Shown here piece after piece: positions 7,698-15,804 of a stretch of 34,223 nucleotides of DNA (the stretch's first letter is position 1; every line of letters starts with the position of its first letter). The notes beneath the pieces are model-generated. The model searched no databases, had not been told where the DNA came from, and saw nothing but the letters and a program-made list of their open reading frames with translations. Made by a program: the position numbers and the translations under genes. The DNA is from Verrucomicrobiaceae bacterium E54 (GTDB lineage Bacteria > Verrucomicrobiota > Verrucomicrobiia > Verrucomicrobiales > Akkermansiaceae): contig JAKZES010000058.1 of assembly GCA_022548915.1 (NCBI GenBank), positions 1-34,223 on the forward strand. The letters are read 5' to 3'.

Positions 7698-9098
7698 ATG
7701 AACAATTTTTATCCATCCATGGCCTCGAAGTTGAACATGAACCCACCCCAATCGAACGCCCATCCCCGCAGCAGGGGAGGTCTTTTCCGGAGGTTCATTC
7801 TTCCCCAGATCCTGATCACCGCGGCGGCGGGCACGGTCGGGCTGCTGTGGGAAGCCTCCCAGCAGCGGGAGCTGGACCGCAAGCGCATGACCGAGGTGGC
7901 CACCGCCAATGCGACCTTTCTCGAGCAGGTCAAGGTTCCCCGCTCGAGGCACATGGCGGAGAACCTCTCGGTGATCACCGGCTCCCGGGTCGGGTTCTTT
8001 CTGCCGGAGCAGGGACTGGTCGAGGGCTGGAACTGGTCGGCCGGGGAAAGGGCCATCGCCGAGCTCGCCCGGCAGCAGGAGCCACGGATGGTGAGCCAAT
8101 CGAAGCTGCGGGCGCTGTGCCGGCCGATTGCCGACGGGCGCGGCTCCATCGTGGTGATCGAACCCGCACGGCCCCTCTTCGCATCCTCCAGAAGCCTCTC
8201 GGTCATCCCGCTTCTGGGCATCACCCTCGTCGCCATTGCCGCGGCCTTCCTGATCGCGAGATCGGTCGTGGGGCCGCTCCAGAAACTGGCCGCAGCCATC
8301 GCCTCCGCATCCGCCGAAACGAAGATGCAGCTCCCGGCGCCACTCACCCGTCGCAAGGACGAGATCGGCATCCTCGCCCACACGCTGGTCGAGGAGCGCG
8401 ACGCCCTCCTCGAAGAGCAGAAGCTCCGGCGCGATGCCGAAAAGATGGCGCTGCTCGGGCAACTTGCGACCTCCCTTGCGCACGAGATCAAGAACCCGGC
8501 CGCCGCGATCATCATGCACGCCAAGGCGCTCGAGGACCGGGGTGCCGAACCGGAGGGAAGGCTCATCCGCGAGGACGGCGAGCACATCACTTCGCTCGTC
8601 AACCAATGGCTGTTCGTCGCCAGGCCCGAGCCCCCACGGAGCAGCACGACGGACCTGGTCACCCTCATCCATTCGCTGAAGAACAAGCTGCGCGGCCTGC
8701 TGGAATTCCACGACTGCCGGCTCGACATCGTCGCCCCGCCGGGCCTTCCCATCGCCTGCGACTCGCAGCGCATCGAGCAGGCTTTCCGGAACCTCATCGA
8801 CAACGCCATCAAGGCGATGCCGAAGGGGGGCACCGTCATCATCGAGCTGACGAAAAAGGAAACGGGCAACATCGCCTTCACCGTCTCCGACGAGGGGTCC
8901 GGCTTTTCCGAGGATGCCCTCGCCCACTTCGGGGAAACCTTTTACTCCGAGAGGGAGGGAGGCATGGGACTCGGTCTGGCTCTGGCCAAGGGCGTGATCG
9001 AGGCCCACGGAGGCAGCCTGTCCGCCCGCAACCACGCCGCAGGCGGTGCCCTGATCTCGGGCACCTTGAAGGCCCCGCCGAAGAAGCTCTCCCGCTGA
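7698..9098 (+). CDS. Membrane-bound sensor histidine kinase
   Basis: The start is uncertain: a TTG at 7692, ATG 7698 (used here, 466 aa), or ATG 7719/7737. A first membrane segment lies at about 33-51 (ILPQILITAAAGTVGLLW), followed by a periplasmic domain of about 115 residues and a second segment at about 168-190 (IPLLGITLVAIAAAFLIA). A HAMP-like linker follows, then HisKA with the phospho-accepting His262 in SLAHEIKNPAAAI. The ATPase domain has the N box (FRNLIDNAIKAM, ~363), G1 (DEGSGF, ~398) and G2 (GMGLGLALAKGV, ~422). All catalytic boxes are intact. The stop is one base before the regulator's ATG, so the two are co-transcribed. The sensed signal is unknown; the divergent TonB receptor suggests a nutrient or siderophore-like cue. 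Confidence 0.9.
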   Translation: MNNFYPSMASKLNMNPPQSNAHPRSRGGLFRRFILPQILITAAAGTVGLLWEASQQRELDRKRMTEVATANATFLEQVKVPRSRHMAENLSVITGSRVGFFLPEQGLVEGWNWSAGERAIAELARQQEPRMVSQSKLRALCRPIADGRGSIVVIEPARPLFASSRSLSVIPLLGITLVAIAAAFLIARSVVGPLQKLAAAIASASAETKMQLPAPLTRRKDEIGILAHTLVEERDALLEEQKLRRDAEKMALLGQLATSLAHEIKNPAAAIIMHAKALEDRGAEPEGRLIREDGEHITSLVNQWLFVARPEPPRSSTTDLVTLIHSLKNKLRGLLEFHDCRLDIVAPPGLPIACDSQRIEQAFRNLIDNAIKAMPKGGTVIIELTKKETGNIAFTVSDEGSGFSEDALAHFGETFYSEREGGMGLGLALAKGVIEAHGGSLSARNHAAGGALISGTLKAPPKKLSR

Positions 9099-9099
9099 C

Positions 9100-10383
9100 A
9101 TGAAGACCCTGCTGATTGTCGAAGACCACCATGCCCTCGCCAACGCCATCGCCGCGGCGGCGGAACGCAGCGGCCTGGAGACCCTGCTCGCCCCCACGCT
9201 GGCGAAGGCCCGCGACCGCCTCGATCGCGGCCCCGTGGACGGCATCCTCCTGGACATCGGTCTGCCCGACGGCCATGGACTTGATCTGATGCGGGAGTGG
9301 CGGTGGGATCACAAGCCCGAGACCGCCGTCATCACGGCCCACGGGGAGATCGGGAACGCGATCGATGCGCGCAAGCTGGGCATCGCCCGCTTCCTCGACA
9401 AGCCGGTCGATTTTCAGGAACTGGGGGCCTTCTTCGAGCTCGTGGCCGCGGCGTCCCCCTCACCCGAAACCCCGGAGCAGCCGGCAGGACGGTTCTCGCC
9501 CTTCGTCGGTGCCTCCCCCATCATGCGTCCGGTCTTCCGACAGATCTCGCACGCCTGCGCGTCGGACCAACCGGTGGTGATCCGGGGGGCGACCGGCACG
9601 GGCAAGAGCCAGGTCGCCCGGCTGATCCAGCACGCCTCCGAGCCGGGCCGGCCGTTCCACATTCTTCATGCCTCCCCACTGTTGGACGAGGACACCCTCG
9701 CCGGAGCCGTCCAGTCGACCCGGGGTGGCCAGCTGGTCATCGAGGCAATCGATTCCCTCACCGCCGGCTTGCAAACCCTGCTGGTGCGGGTGCTTGACCA
9801 GGCGAAGGAGCATGCGCCACGCCTCATCGTCACGACCGACGAGGCGGGCCTGCTTCCGAGAGTCAACGAGGGGACCCTCCAGCAGGAACTCTACTACCGG
9901 CTGCAGGTGCTCGAAATCGACCTCCCCCTCCTCCGGGAACGCCGCGACGACATCGCCGCGATCAGCGACTGCTTTCTCGGCGAATTGAACGCCGCGGCCA
10001 ACACCCAGATCGCCCCGGAAGTTCTCGGGGTGTTCGCCAACTACGACTGGCCCGGCAACCTTCGCGAACTGCGGAACGCGATCAACTACGCCCTCGTCAC
10101 CAGCGCCGGTGCGAGGCTCATCACCCCGGATCATATCCCGGGGCACCTCGCCGGCATTCCCGCCCGGCACGGCGAGGACGACGCCCTGGCGCTGGCCCTC
10201 GAAGCCTGGGTGGAGCGGCGGATGGAGGCGGAACCCGACTACAAGGAACTCAGCACGAGCCTGGAGAACCTGCTGCTCGAGGATCTGCTCCGCCGCTTCG
10301 ACGGCAAGCCGTCCCACCTCGCCTCGGCCCTCGCGATCAACCGCACCACCCTGCGCAACAAGCTCCGGCGGATCGACCGTTGA
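9100..10383 (+). CDS. NtrC-family response regulator lacking the GAFTGA loop
   Basis: A 427-aa protein with three domains. The receiver (1-115) has acidic pocket E8/D9, phospho-acceptor D52, T79 and K101. The AAA+ domain has Walker A GATGTGKS at 163-170. Where sigma-54 activators carry the GAFTGA contact loop, this protein goes from FHILHASPLLDEDTLAG almost directly to GGQLVIEAIDSL. The Walker B is also altered: VIEAID replaces the usual FLDEIG. The later YYRLQVLEIDLPLLRERRDDI region is conserved. A Fis-type helix-turn-helix closes the protein (about 403-426, LASALAINRTTLRNKLRRI). Inference: it binds DNA and responds to the adjacent kinase, but does not open sigma-54 promoters the usual way. 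It may instead act on sigma-70 promoters, as TyrR does. Confidence 0.9.
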   Translation: MKTLLIVEDHHALANAIAAAAERSGLETLLAPTLAKARDRLDRGPVDGILLDIGLPDGHGLDLMREWRWDHKPETAVITAHGEIGNAIDARKLGIARFLDKPVDFQELGAFFELVAAASPSPETPEQPAGRFSPFVGASPIMRPVFRQISHACASDQPVVIRGATGTGKSQVARLIQHASEPGRPFHILHASPLLDEDTLAGAVQSTRGGQLVIEAIDSLTAGLQTLLVRVLDQAKEHAPRLIVTTDEAGLLPRVNEGTLQQELYYRLQVLEIDLPLLRERRDDIAAISDCFLGELNAAANTQIAPEVLGVFANYDWPGNLRELRNAINYALVTSAGARLITPDHIPGHLAGIPARHGEDDALALALEAWVERRMEAEPDYKELSTSLENLLLEDLLRRFDGKPSHLASALAINRTTLRNKLRRIDR

Positions 10384-10404
10384 CCCGCCCCGACGATCGC
10401 CGCT

Positions 10405-10836
10405 TCAGGGCACCAAAATGCGCCCCGCCGCGATTCCCGAGTCCGGGATCTCGGAGGCGTTCTTCTTCAGCTCACCGAGCAGCTTCACCTCCTTGTCGGT
10501 GATGTCCTGGGGGCCGGAGAACATGATCATGTTCGGCTGGTCGCGCCACGACCGGCAGATGAAGGCGTGCTTCCTGTCGAGATAGTAGAGCACGAGGTAC
10601 TGGCGGTTGTCGGCGGAAGTCTCGGCGATGAAATCCGGCCGACCCTTGCGCTCGATGAAGCGCCCGAGATCGGGATGGGCGGCGGATTGATAGACGATGC
10701 GCCGGTAGCCGAGGGTCGGCGGCTCGCTGCGCACCAGCATGATGCGGTCCTGCGCGGCGCGCTCGGTCCAGTGCATGCCGCCGCCGCACGAGGTGAGGAA
10801 GAGTGCCAGCAGGAGGCTTGTGACAAGGGACTTCAT
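10405..10836 (-). CDS. Hypothetical small lipoprotein
   Basis: A 143-aa protein starting at ATG 10836, with a lipoprotein signal (LLLALFLTSC, lipidated Cys17) followed by GGGMHW. The mature part has a mixed alpha/beta look, with Trp/Tyr-rich segments such as RQYLVLYYLDRKHAFICRSW and a final helix of K and E residues. I do not recognise a family. Its start overlaps the end of the upstream protease lipoprotein by four bases (10833-10836), so the pair is one operon and may share a job at the envelope. It is convergent with the response regulator, with only 21 bases between stops. Confidence 0.75.
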   Translation of the reverse strand: MKSLVTSLLLALFLTSCGGGMHWTERAAQDRIMLVRSEPPTLGYRRIVYQSAAHPDLGRFIERKGRPDFIAETSADNRQYLVLYYLDRKHAFICRSWRDQPNMIMFSGPQDITDKEVKLLGELKKNASEIPDSGIAAGRILVP

Positions 10837-11597
10837 CGGGAGCGGGAGGCACGGTCCCGCGCGATGCGGGCCATCAGCCGGGGAACGTTGGGGCGGTTGG
10901 CTTCGGATTCGATGAAAAAGGCGGTTTCGAGCGGCACGAGGTATTCAACCGCCGAGTTGACGCCGACCAGAAGCCCGCGGGCATCGACCACCGGCCCGCC
11001 GCTGTCGCCCGGCTCGAGTGGGATGTCGTGCTTGAAGCGACGGCCACCGGAAAACGGCGTATCGGGCTCGATCGGCGTGAGCAGTCGGCCCGGAGAACTG
11101 CTGAATCCCGTGGCGATGCCCGCATGCATGACCGGGGTTCCCTGGGGCAGCCAGCGGTTGCCGGGGGTCCAGCGGTAGTGGTCGGGCGTCGCCACCTCGG
11201 CGTGCAGCAGGGCGACGTCCCCGCCCGAGCCACGCCAGACGACCCGTGCCGGAAACGCCCGGAGACGGCCGTCCCGCCGCAGGAGGAGAGCCACGCGCCG
11301 GCCTTTTGCCGAAGCGATCACATGATCCGCGGTGAGAAAGTAGCCGTCGGCCGTGATCGGGATCGCCGAACCGCCGTCGGCATCCTTCGGCGCCTTTTTC
11401 CGGGCGAAGCGCTCGTTGATCCAGTCGTTGATGTCGTCACGATCCGAAACCACCACGGCGGCGAAACGCCGCGCGGCGTCCCGATAGACCTCCCGACCCG
11501 GGATCGAACCACCCGTCACCACCGGCGGCGGCGGCGGCGGCGTGCAGCCGATCAGCGCCAGCGCGCACGCGATCGAGAGTGGAAAGGTCCATGACAT
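10833..11597 (-). CDS. Lipoprotein trypsin-like serine protease
   Basis: A 254-aa protein from ATG 11597. The signal ends in ALALIGC, with Cys18 as lipidation site, followed by a run of six prolines encoded by a GGC-rich stretch. The protease core shows the full trypsin triad by motif: His92 in FLTADHVIA, Asp127 in GGDVALLH and Ser199 in EPGDSGGPVVD. No PDZ domain follows, so it is shorter than DegP/HtrA enzymes and resembles the trypsin_2 class. Being lipidated, it likely acts at the inner or outer membrane facing the periplasm. It is translationally coupled to the small lipoprotein gene after it, which may be a partner, inhibitor or substrate (inference). Confidence 0.87.
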   Translation of the reverse strand: MSWTFPLSIACALALIGCTPPPPPPVVTGGSIPGREVYRDAARRFAAVVVSDRDDINDWINERFARKKAPKDADGGSAIPITADGYFLTADHVIASAKGRRVALLLRRDGRLRAFPARVVWRGSGGDVALLHAEVATPDHYRWTPGNRWLPQGTPVMHAGIATGFSSSPGRLLTPIEPDTPFSGGRRFKHDIPLEPGDSGGPVVDARGLLVGVNSAVEYLVPLETAFFIESEANRPNVPRLMARIARDRASRSR

Positions 11598-11631
11598 CCG
11601 GGCGAAGACTACGGCAGCGGAACGCCCGGCC

Positions 11632-12654
11632 TCACGCGATTTCTTCGGAATCCTGCAACAATGCCCGGAGCGCCTTCCGATCCGCCGGAGGAATCACCAG
11701 CTTCCCCAACTCGTCGAGCTCGCACCACGCCTCGCCTGACTTCGCCCGCCGCCCCTTCTCCGCCGGCCGCACGCGCATCGTCACCCGGTAGCGGGTGATG
11801 CCGTACTTCCCCTGATAGACCGGCTCGCCGACCCCCCCGCCCTCCGGCAGGCGCCACATGCCCTCGCGACGACCCTCCTCGAGCTTGCGCATCAGCACCC
11901 GGTCGCCCCGGCGCAGAAACACGAGGTCCTCGTCGACCGCGGTCGCCTTGACCCGCTTCGCCTTCACCGGCAGGGCCGCGGGCTCCGGACAGCGGCAGAA
12001 TTTCCCGGCCGGACACCCGAGGCAGTCCGGCACGCCCGGTCGGCAGTGGCTCTGCCCCAGCTCCATCAGCGCCGAGTTGTGGGTGCGCGGATCGGCGGCA
12101 TCGAGCAACTCGCCGGCCACCTCCCACAAGCGCTTCATCGTGGGCCCCGCATCGATCGGATCGGCCGAGTCGAGGAGGCGCGAGAGCACCCGCGCGACGT
12201 TGCCATCGACGATCGGCGCCGGCTTGCCGAAGGCAAAGGACCACACCGCCCCCGCCGTGTAGCGGCCCACCCCGGGCAGCGCCAGGATCGCCTCGAAGTC
12301 ATCGGGGAAGCGTCCGCCGTGCTCGTCTTCCACAGTGCGCGCCGCCTCCCGCAGCATCCGCGCCCGCCGGTAGTAGCCGAGGCCCTCCCAGGCCTTGAGC
12401 AAAGCGTCGTCCTCGGCCGCCGCCAGGGTCGCCGTGTCGGGGAAGCGCTCGAGAAACCGCGTGTAGAATCCCCGGCCGAGCACGGTGGCGATCTGCGTCT
12501 GCTGCAGCATCACCTCCGAAACCAGGATCGCGTAGGGATCGCGGGTCCGCCGCCACGGGTAGTCCCTGCCGTGGTTCCGGAACCAAGCCGCCAGCGCGCG
12601 ACGGAAGGACCCGGGGTCCTCCAGCGGATCGGTCTCGAAACGCGGCTTCAGCAC
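11632..12654 (-). CDS. mutY: A/G-specific adenine DNA glycosylase MutY
   Basis: I choose GTG 12654 (340 aa); the longer frame to 12867 runs through an intergenic inverted repeat. MutY removes adenine mispaired with 8-oxoguanine. Seen here: YPWRRTRDPYAILVSEVMLQ with catalytic Glu47, the helix-hairpin-helix LPGVGRYTAGAV, and catalytic Asp150 in APIVDGNVARVLSR. The iron-sulfur cluster ligands C204, C211, C214 and C220 have the exact C-x6-C-x2-C-x5-C spacing. A NUDIX-like C-terminal domain for 8-oxoG recognition begins near residue 245. Length and motifs agree with full-length MutY. It is divergent from rnhC, and the two genes share a 187-bp region with an inverted repeat. Confidence 0.95.
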   Translation of the reverse strand: MLKPRFETDPLEDPGSFRRALAAWFRNHGRDYPWRRTRDPYAILVSEVMLQQTQIATVLGRGFYTRFLERFPDTATLAAAEDDALLKAWEGLGYYRRARMLREAARTVEDEHGGRFPDDFEAILALPGVGRYTAGAVWSFAFGKPAPIVDGNVARVLSRLLDSADPIDAGPTMKRLWEVAGELLDAADPRTHNSALMELGQSHCRPGVPDCLGCPAGKFCRCPEPAALPVKAKRVKATAVDEDLVFLRRGDRVLMRKLEEGRREGMWRLPEGGGVGEPVYQGKYGITRYRVTMRVRPAEKGRRAKSGEAWCELDELGKLVIPPADRKALRALLQDSEEIA

Positions 12655-12680
12655 ACGGCCACCATGACCCGGAGGAAGAT

Positions 12681-12778
12681 GGAATGTCCAATGTCCAACA
12701 AGGGATGTCCAACTCCCAAGGAAACCACACGGCCGGTCGGTGGAAATTGGACATTCCTTGTTGGACACTGGGTGTTCC
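12681..12778. repeat. 31-bp inverted repeat between mutY and rnhC
   Basis: The left arm 12681-12711 begins GGAATGTCCAATGTCCAACA. The right arm 12748-12778 is its imperfect reverse complement and contains TGGACATTCCTTGTTGGACA. The 36-base middle can pair further. The TTGGACATTCC/TGTCCAACA motif recurs within each arm. The element is not coding and looks like a dispersed repeat placed in the divergent mutY/rnhC promoter region. Confidence 0.8.
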
Positions 12779-12841
12779 GTGTCGGGTCTCCTGTTTCGCA
12801 ACCGCCTTGAATGTTGGTTCCCAGAACTCAAGACTCCCGCC

Positions 12842-13783
12842 GTGCCTGCCAACTCCCACACCGTCATGCTTTCCCCGGATCAGGCCGACAAACTGCGCGG
12901 GGTGCTGGAGCGGGACGGCTTCGAGTTCGGCGACCGGCCCCATACCCTTTTCTCCGCGAAGAAGGGCAAGCTGAACGTCAGCGTCTACCAGAAGGGTCCC
13001 AAGGTGCTGATCCAGGGCAAGGAGGCGGACGACTTCGTGCGCTTCACCCTCGAGCCCGAGATCACCGGCGAAGCCCGGCTCGGCTACGAGGAAGTGAACC
13101 AGCCGGACATGTTCGAGCCGCATTTCGGCATCGATGAGAGCGGCAAGGGCGACTACTTCGGCCCGCTGGTCATCGCCGGCGCCTACACCGATGCGTCCAG
13201 CGCCCGGGCCCTGCTCGACGCCGGCATCATGGACTCGAAACGCATCACCAGCGCCGCCCGGATCCGCAAGCTGGCCGGGATCATCCGCAAGACACCCGGC
13301 CTGCGCCACGTCGTGGTCGCCATCGGCCCGGAGCGCTACAACGAACTCCACCGCTCGTTCGGCAACGTCAACCGCCTGCTCGCCTGGGGCCACGCCCGGG
13401 CGATCAAGCGGCTCCACGAACTGCAGCCCGACTGCCCCCGCGCGCTCTCCGACCAGTTCGCCCGACCCGATGTGCTCAAGCGCGCCCTCGCCAAGCTCGG
13501 CGTTTCCATCGAACTCCAGCAGCGCACCAAGGCGGAGTCCGATCTCGCCGTGGCCGCGGCCTCCATCCTCGCCCGCGAACGCTTTGTCGACTGGATGGAA
13601 AAGACCTCCGCCGCCGGCGGGATCCACCTCCCCCTGGGCGCGTCCGACGCCGTGATCGACGCCGCCAGGGAACTGGTGGACCGTCACGGGAAGGACGCCC
13701 TGAACCGGGTCGCCAAGGTGCATTTCCGCACCACCGGGCGGGTCCTCGGAGATTCCGCCGCGGATGGCACGGAATCCGCATGA
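12842..13783 (+). CDS. rnhC: Ribonuclease HIII
   Basis: I prefer GTG 12842 (313 aa), because the protein then starts PANSHTVMLSPDQADKL as RNase HIII proteins usually do; ATG 12866 is the alternative. The N-terminal ~85 residues form the TBP-like substrate-binding domain (DGFEFGDRPHTLFSAKKGKLNVSVYQ). The catalytic domain has GIDESGKGDYFGPLVIAG with D98 and E99, D131 in GIMDSKR, and a final acidic residue in RTKAESDLAVAAASILAR. The DESGKGD signature separates HIII from HII. The enzyme cleaves the RNA strand of RNA-DNA hybrids. It is followed by the HU gene on the same strand after 81 bases. Confidence 0.95.
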   Translation: MPANSHTVMLSPDQADKLRGVLERDGFEFGDRPHTLFSAKKGKLNVSVYQKGPKVLIQGKEADDFVRFTLEPEITGEARLGYEEVNQPDMFEPHFGIDESGKGDYFGPLVIAGAYTDASSARALLDAGIMDSKRITSAARIRKLAGIIRKTPGLRHVVVAIGPERYNELHRSFGNVNRLLAWGHARAIKRLHELQPDCPRALSDQFARPDVLKRALAKLGVSIELQQRTKAESDLAVAAASILARERFVDWMEKTSAAGGIHLPLGASDAVIDAARELVDRHGKDALNRVAKVHFRTTGRVLGDSAADGTESA

Positions 13784-13864
13784 TTTTCGAAATTTTGAAC
13801 GGGACAAATCCGGCATCCTGTGGTGTCCATCCTCCCGCTTCATTGTCTCCCAAGACCTCGACCC

Positions 13865-14185
13865 ATGGCCACCGTCACCAAGCGCGAACTCGTCGTCAAA
13901 ATCAGCAACGAAACGGGTCTCACCCAGCAGGAGGTCTTCGACGTGATCCAGAAGACGCTTGATTCGATCACCGACGCCCTCGCCAACGGCGACTCGGTCG
14001 TGATGCGGAACTTCGGCGCTTTCCAGGTGAAGGAGACCAAGGCCAAGATCGGCCGCAACCCGAAGAACCCCGGCAAGGACGTGCCGATCCCGGCGCGGGC
14101 GGTGGTCAAGTTCAAGCCCGGCAAGGAGATGAAGGAGCAGGTCGCCCGGACCCTCCCCCTGATCCGCGAGCGCGAGGGCGAGTAG
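13865..14185 (+). CDS. HU/IHF-family DNA-binding protein
   Basis: A 106-aa protein from ATG 13865 (MATVTKRELV). It has the complete HU/IHF fold: two N-terminal helices (VVKISNETGLTQQEVFDVIQ), the saddle strand DSVVMRNFGAFQVKET, and the DNA-intercalating beta-arm with RNPKNPG at 64-70, where the conserved proline kinks DNA. The arm ends PIPARAVVKFKPGKEMK as in the family. A charged tail follows (IREREGE), making it slightly longer than the ~90-95 aa of classic HU. It bends DNA and helps compact the nucleoid. It cannot be assigned to a specific hupA/hupB/ihf subtype. Confidence 0.93.
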   Translation: MATVTKRELVVKISNETGLTQQEVFDVIQKTLDSITDALANGDSVVMRNFGAFQVKETKAKIGRNPKNPGKDVPIPARAVVKFKPGKEMKEQVARTLPLIREREGE

Positions 14186-14191
14186 GAGAGC

Positions 14192-14208
14192 GCCGGCGTT
14201 CCGCCGGC
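14192..14208. terminator. GC-rich hairpin after the HU gene
   Basis: GCCGGCG, loop TTC, then CGCCGGC form a 7-bp GC stem six bases after the HU stop codon. The downstream strand reads TGTCTTT, a weak T-rich tail. This fits an intrinsic terminator, though the T-run is poor. Confidence 0.5.
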
Positions 14209-14302
14209 TGTCTTTGGCATCCTGCCGAAGACCCGCTGGGTCCGGACCCGCCATCCCGCCTCCAATCTTGATCCTTAAGGCTCCTTAAGTATCATCCGGA
14301 CC

Positions 14303-14815
14303 GTGCGCCTCCTTGTCATCCTGCTGCTCGGCCTCACTGCCCTCCTCTTTTCCTCCTGCGCCCACCCGCGCGGAAACTACAAGGGCTACAAGAACGGCAG
14401 CTACACGGTCCGCGGCCAGACCTATTACCCGATGAGCGTCGACCAGGCGCTCCACTACGAGGAAGTGGGCACCGCCTCGTGGTTCAACGAGTCGCGGTTC
14501 TTCGGCCTCAAGCGCGGCAACACCGCGATCGGCGAGAAGGTGATGCCGTGGCACAAGATCGCCGCCCACAAAACCCTGCCGCTGCCCTCGGTGGTCAAGG
14601 TCACCAATCTCGAGAACGGCAAGTCGGTGAAGTGCCGGGTCAACGACCGCGGCCCCTTCATCGCCGGCCGCATCATCGACCTCTCCCCCCGCGCCGCGAA
14701 GAAGATCGGCTTCTACGACCAGGGGCTGACCACCGTCGAGGTCGAGGTGCTTTCGGTCGGCGACGGCAAGTACAAGCGCAAGCCACGCCGGCGGAAGTTC
14801 CTCGGAATTTTCTGA
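14303..14815 (+). CDS. rlpA: RlpA-like septal lytic transglycosylase lipoprotein
   Basis: A 170-aa protein from GTG 14303. A lipoprotein signal ends LTALLFSSC. The mature part has the double-psi beta-barrel of RlpA: GTASWFNESRFFGLKRGNTAIGE, then HKTLPLPSVVKVTNLENGKS and the key VNDRGPFIAGRIIDLSPRAAKKIG. The conserved HKTLP and NDRGPF motifs are intact. No SPOR domain follows; the tail is basic (KYKRKPRRRKF). In Pseudomonas, RlpA cleaves denuded peptidoglycan at the septum. CTTAAGG and CTTAAG repeats lie 15-40 bases upstream and may belong to the promoter. Its TGA abuts the stop codon of the opposing gene. Confidence 0.92.
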   Translation: MRLLVILLLGLTALLFSSCAHPRGNYKGYKNGSYTVRGQTYYPMSVDQALHYEEVGTASWFNESRFFGLKRGNTAIGEKVMPWHKIAAHKTLPLPSVVKVTNLENGKSVKCRVNDRGPFIAGRIIDLSPRAAKKIGFYDQGLTTVEVEVLSVGDGKYKRKPRRRKFLGIF

Positions 14816-15661
14816 TCATCCCCCGAGCAGCTTCGCCAGCGCCGCGAAGTCCTCGTCGCCCCAGCCGGCCTGCTCGGCCGCCGCGAGGCGGGCGGTCACG
14901 GTCTTCAGCAGCTCGCAGTCGCCGCTTTCCGACATCCCGCTGGCGAGACGCATGTCCTTGTGCATGTGCTTCACCGAGAACATCGGGCGGAAATCGCTCT
15001 GGCGCAGCACCGGTTCCTTGAGCTGGGTGAGGCCCGAGCAGCTCACATTGCGCGACAGCGCATCAAAGAAGGTGTCGTCGTCGATACCCGACCGCGAGCA
15101 AATCGCTCGCGCCTCGGCCAGCGCCTGCATCTGGGCGGAGATGTTCAGGTTCATCGCCAGCTTCAGCGCGCAGGCCTGGCGATGATCGCCGATGTGGAGC
15201 CGGTGCGCGGAAACGAGCGCCAGCAGCGGGTCGACCGCCTCGCACAGTCCCCGGTCGCCGCCGAGATAGAACACCGTCTGTTTCTGCTCGGCCGCCGGCT
15301 TGCTGCCGGTGAAGGGCGCCTCAAGGTAGCGCGCTCCGGTCGCCAGCACCTGCTCGCGGAAGCGTCCGCTGCTGTCCGGATCGATGGTGCTCGACTGGAT
15401 GACCGCCTTCGACGCGTCCAGCTCCGGCAGGATCGCCTCGACGACGCCCTGCACCGCCGGCGGATCGGCGACGACGATCTGGATCGCCTCCGCGCCGCGC
15501 GCCACTTCGGCCGCCGTGTCTTTCCACATCGGAAAATCGGGCTTGGCGGTCCGGTTCCAGGCACCGGCCAGCTTGCCCGCCGCATGATGGTGCCCCGCCC
15601 AGATTTCACCGATGATGCCAAGTCCAAGAATGCCGATGCTTTGAGGGGTCGTTTCACTCAT
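14816..15661 (-). CDS. NAD(P)-binding 6PGDH/3-hydroxyisobutyrate dehydrogenase-like oxidoreductase
   Basis: Start ATG 15661 (MSETTPQS), 281 aa. The N-terminal Rossmann fold has GLGIIG at 13-18 and continues to WNRTAKPDFP. The substrate loop reads LEAPFTGSKPAAEQ (family consensus DAPVSGG..GA), and the catalytic Lys lies in ACALKLAMNLN. This is the beta-hydroxyacid dehydrogenase superfamily, which includes 3-hydroxyisobutyrate, tartronate semialdehyde and glyoxylate/succinic-semialdehyde reductases. The substrate cannot be settled, but the SK in the loop resembles the glyoxylate/succinic semialdehyde reductase branch more than HIBADH. It is divergent from thrB. Its stop forms part of the palindromic TGATCA shared with rlpA. 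Confidence 0.85.
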   Translation of the reverse strand: MSETTPQSIGILGLGIIGEIWAGHHHAAGKLAGAWNRTAKPDFPMWKDTAAEVARGAEAIQIVVADPPAVQGVVEAILPELDASKAVIQSSTIDPDSSGRFREQVLATGARYLEAPFTGSKPAAEQKQTVFYLGGDRGLCEAVDPLLALVSAHRLHIGDHRQACALKLAMNLNISAQMQALAEARAICSRSGIDDDTFFDALSRNVSCSGLTQLKEPVLRQSDFRPMFSVKHMHKDMRLASGMSESGDCELLKTVTARLAAAEQAGWGDEDFAALAKLLGG

Positions 15662-15804
15662 GCCCTCCAACAAAGCCCGCTCCGCCCGAGATTCGATCAA
15701 AATCGAACCATGCCTGCCGACCAGTCCACAGGCCGGACGCGGGCCCGTTCAACTCCCATCCCGGCATCGACATTCGCTGCCGGGGCTGCTACGCCCCCCG
15801 CCCC

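Noticed and set aside
11517-11545. GGC trinucleotide run in the protease lipoprotein gene
   Set aside because: It encodes a proline run after the lipidated cysteine. A three-base unit keeps the frame, so no phase variation is expected.
12299-14254. A long minus-strand frame of 651 residues spanning the HU gene, rnhC and part of mutY
   Set aside because: It lies opposite rnhC and the HU-family gene, both with intact family motifs; the antisense translation has none.
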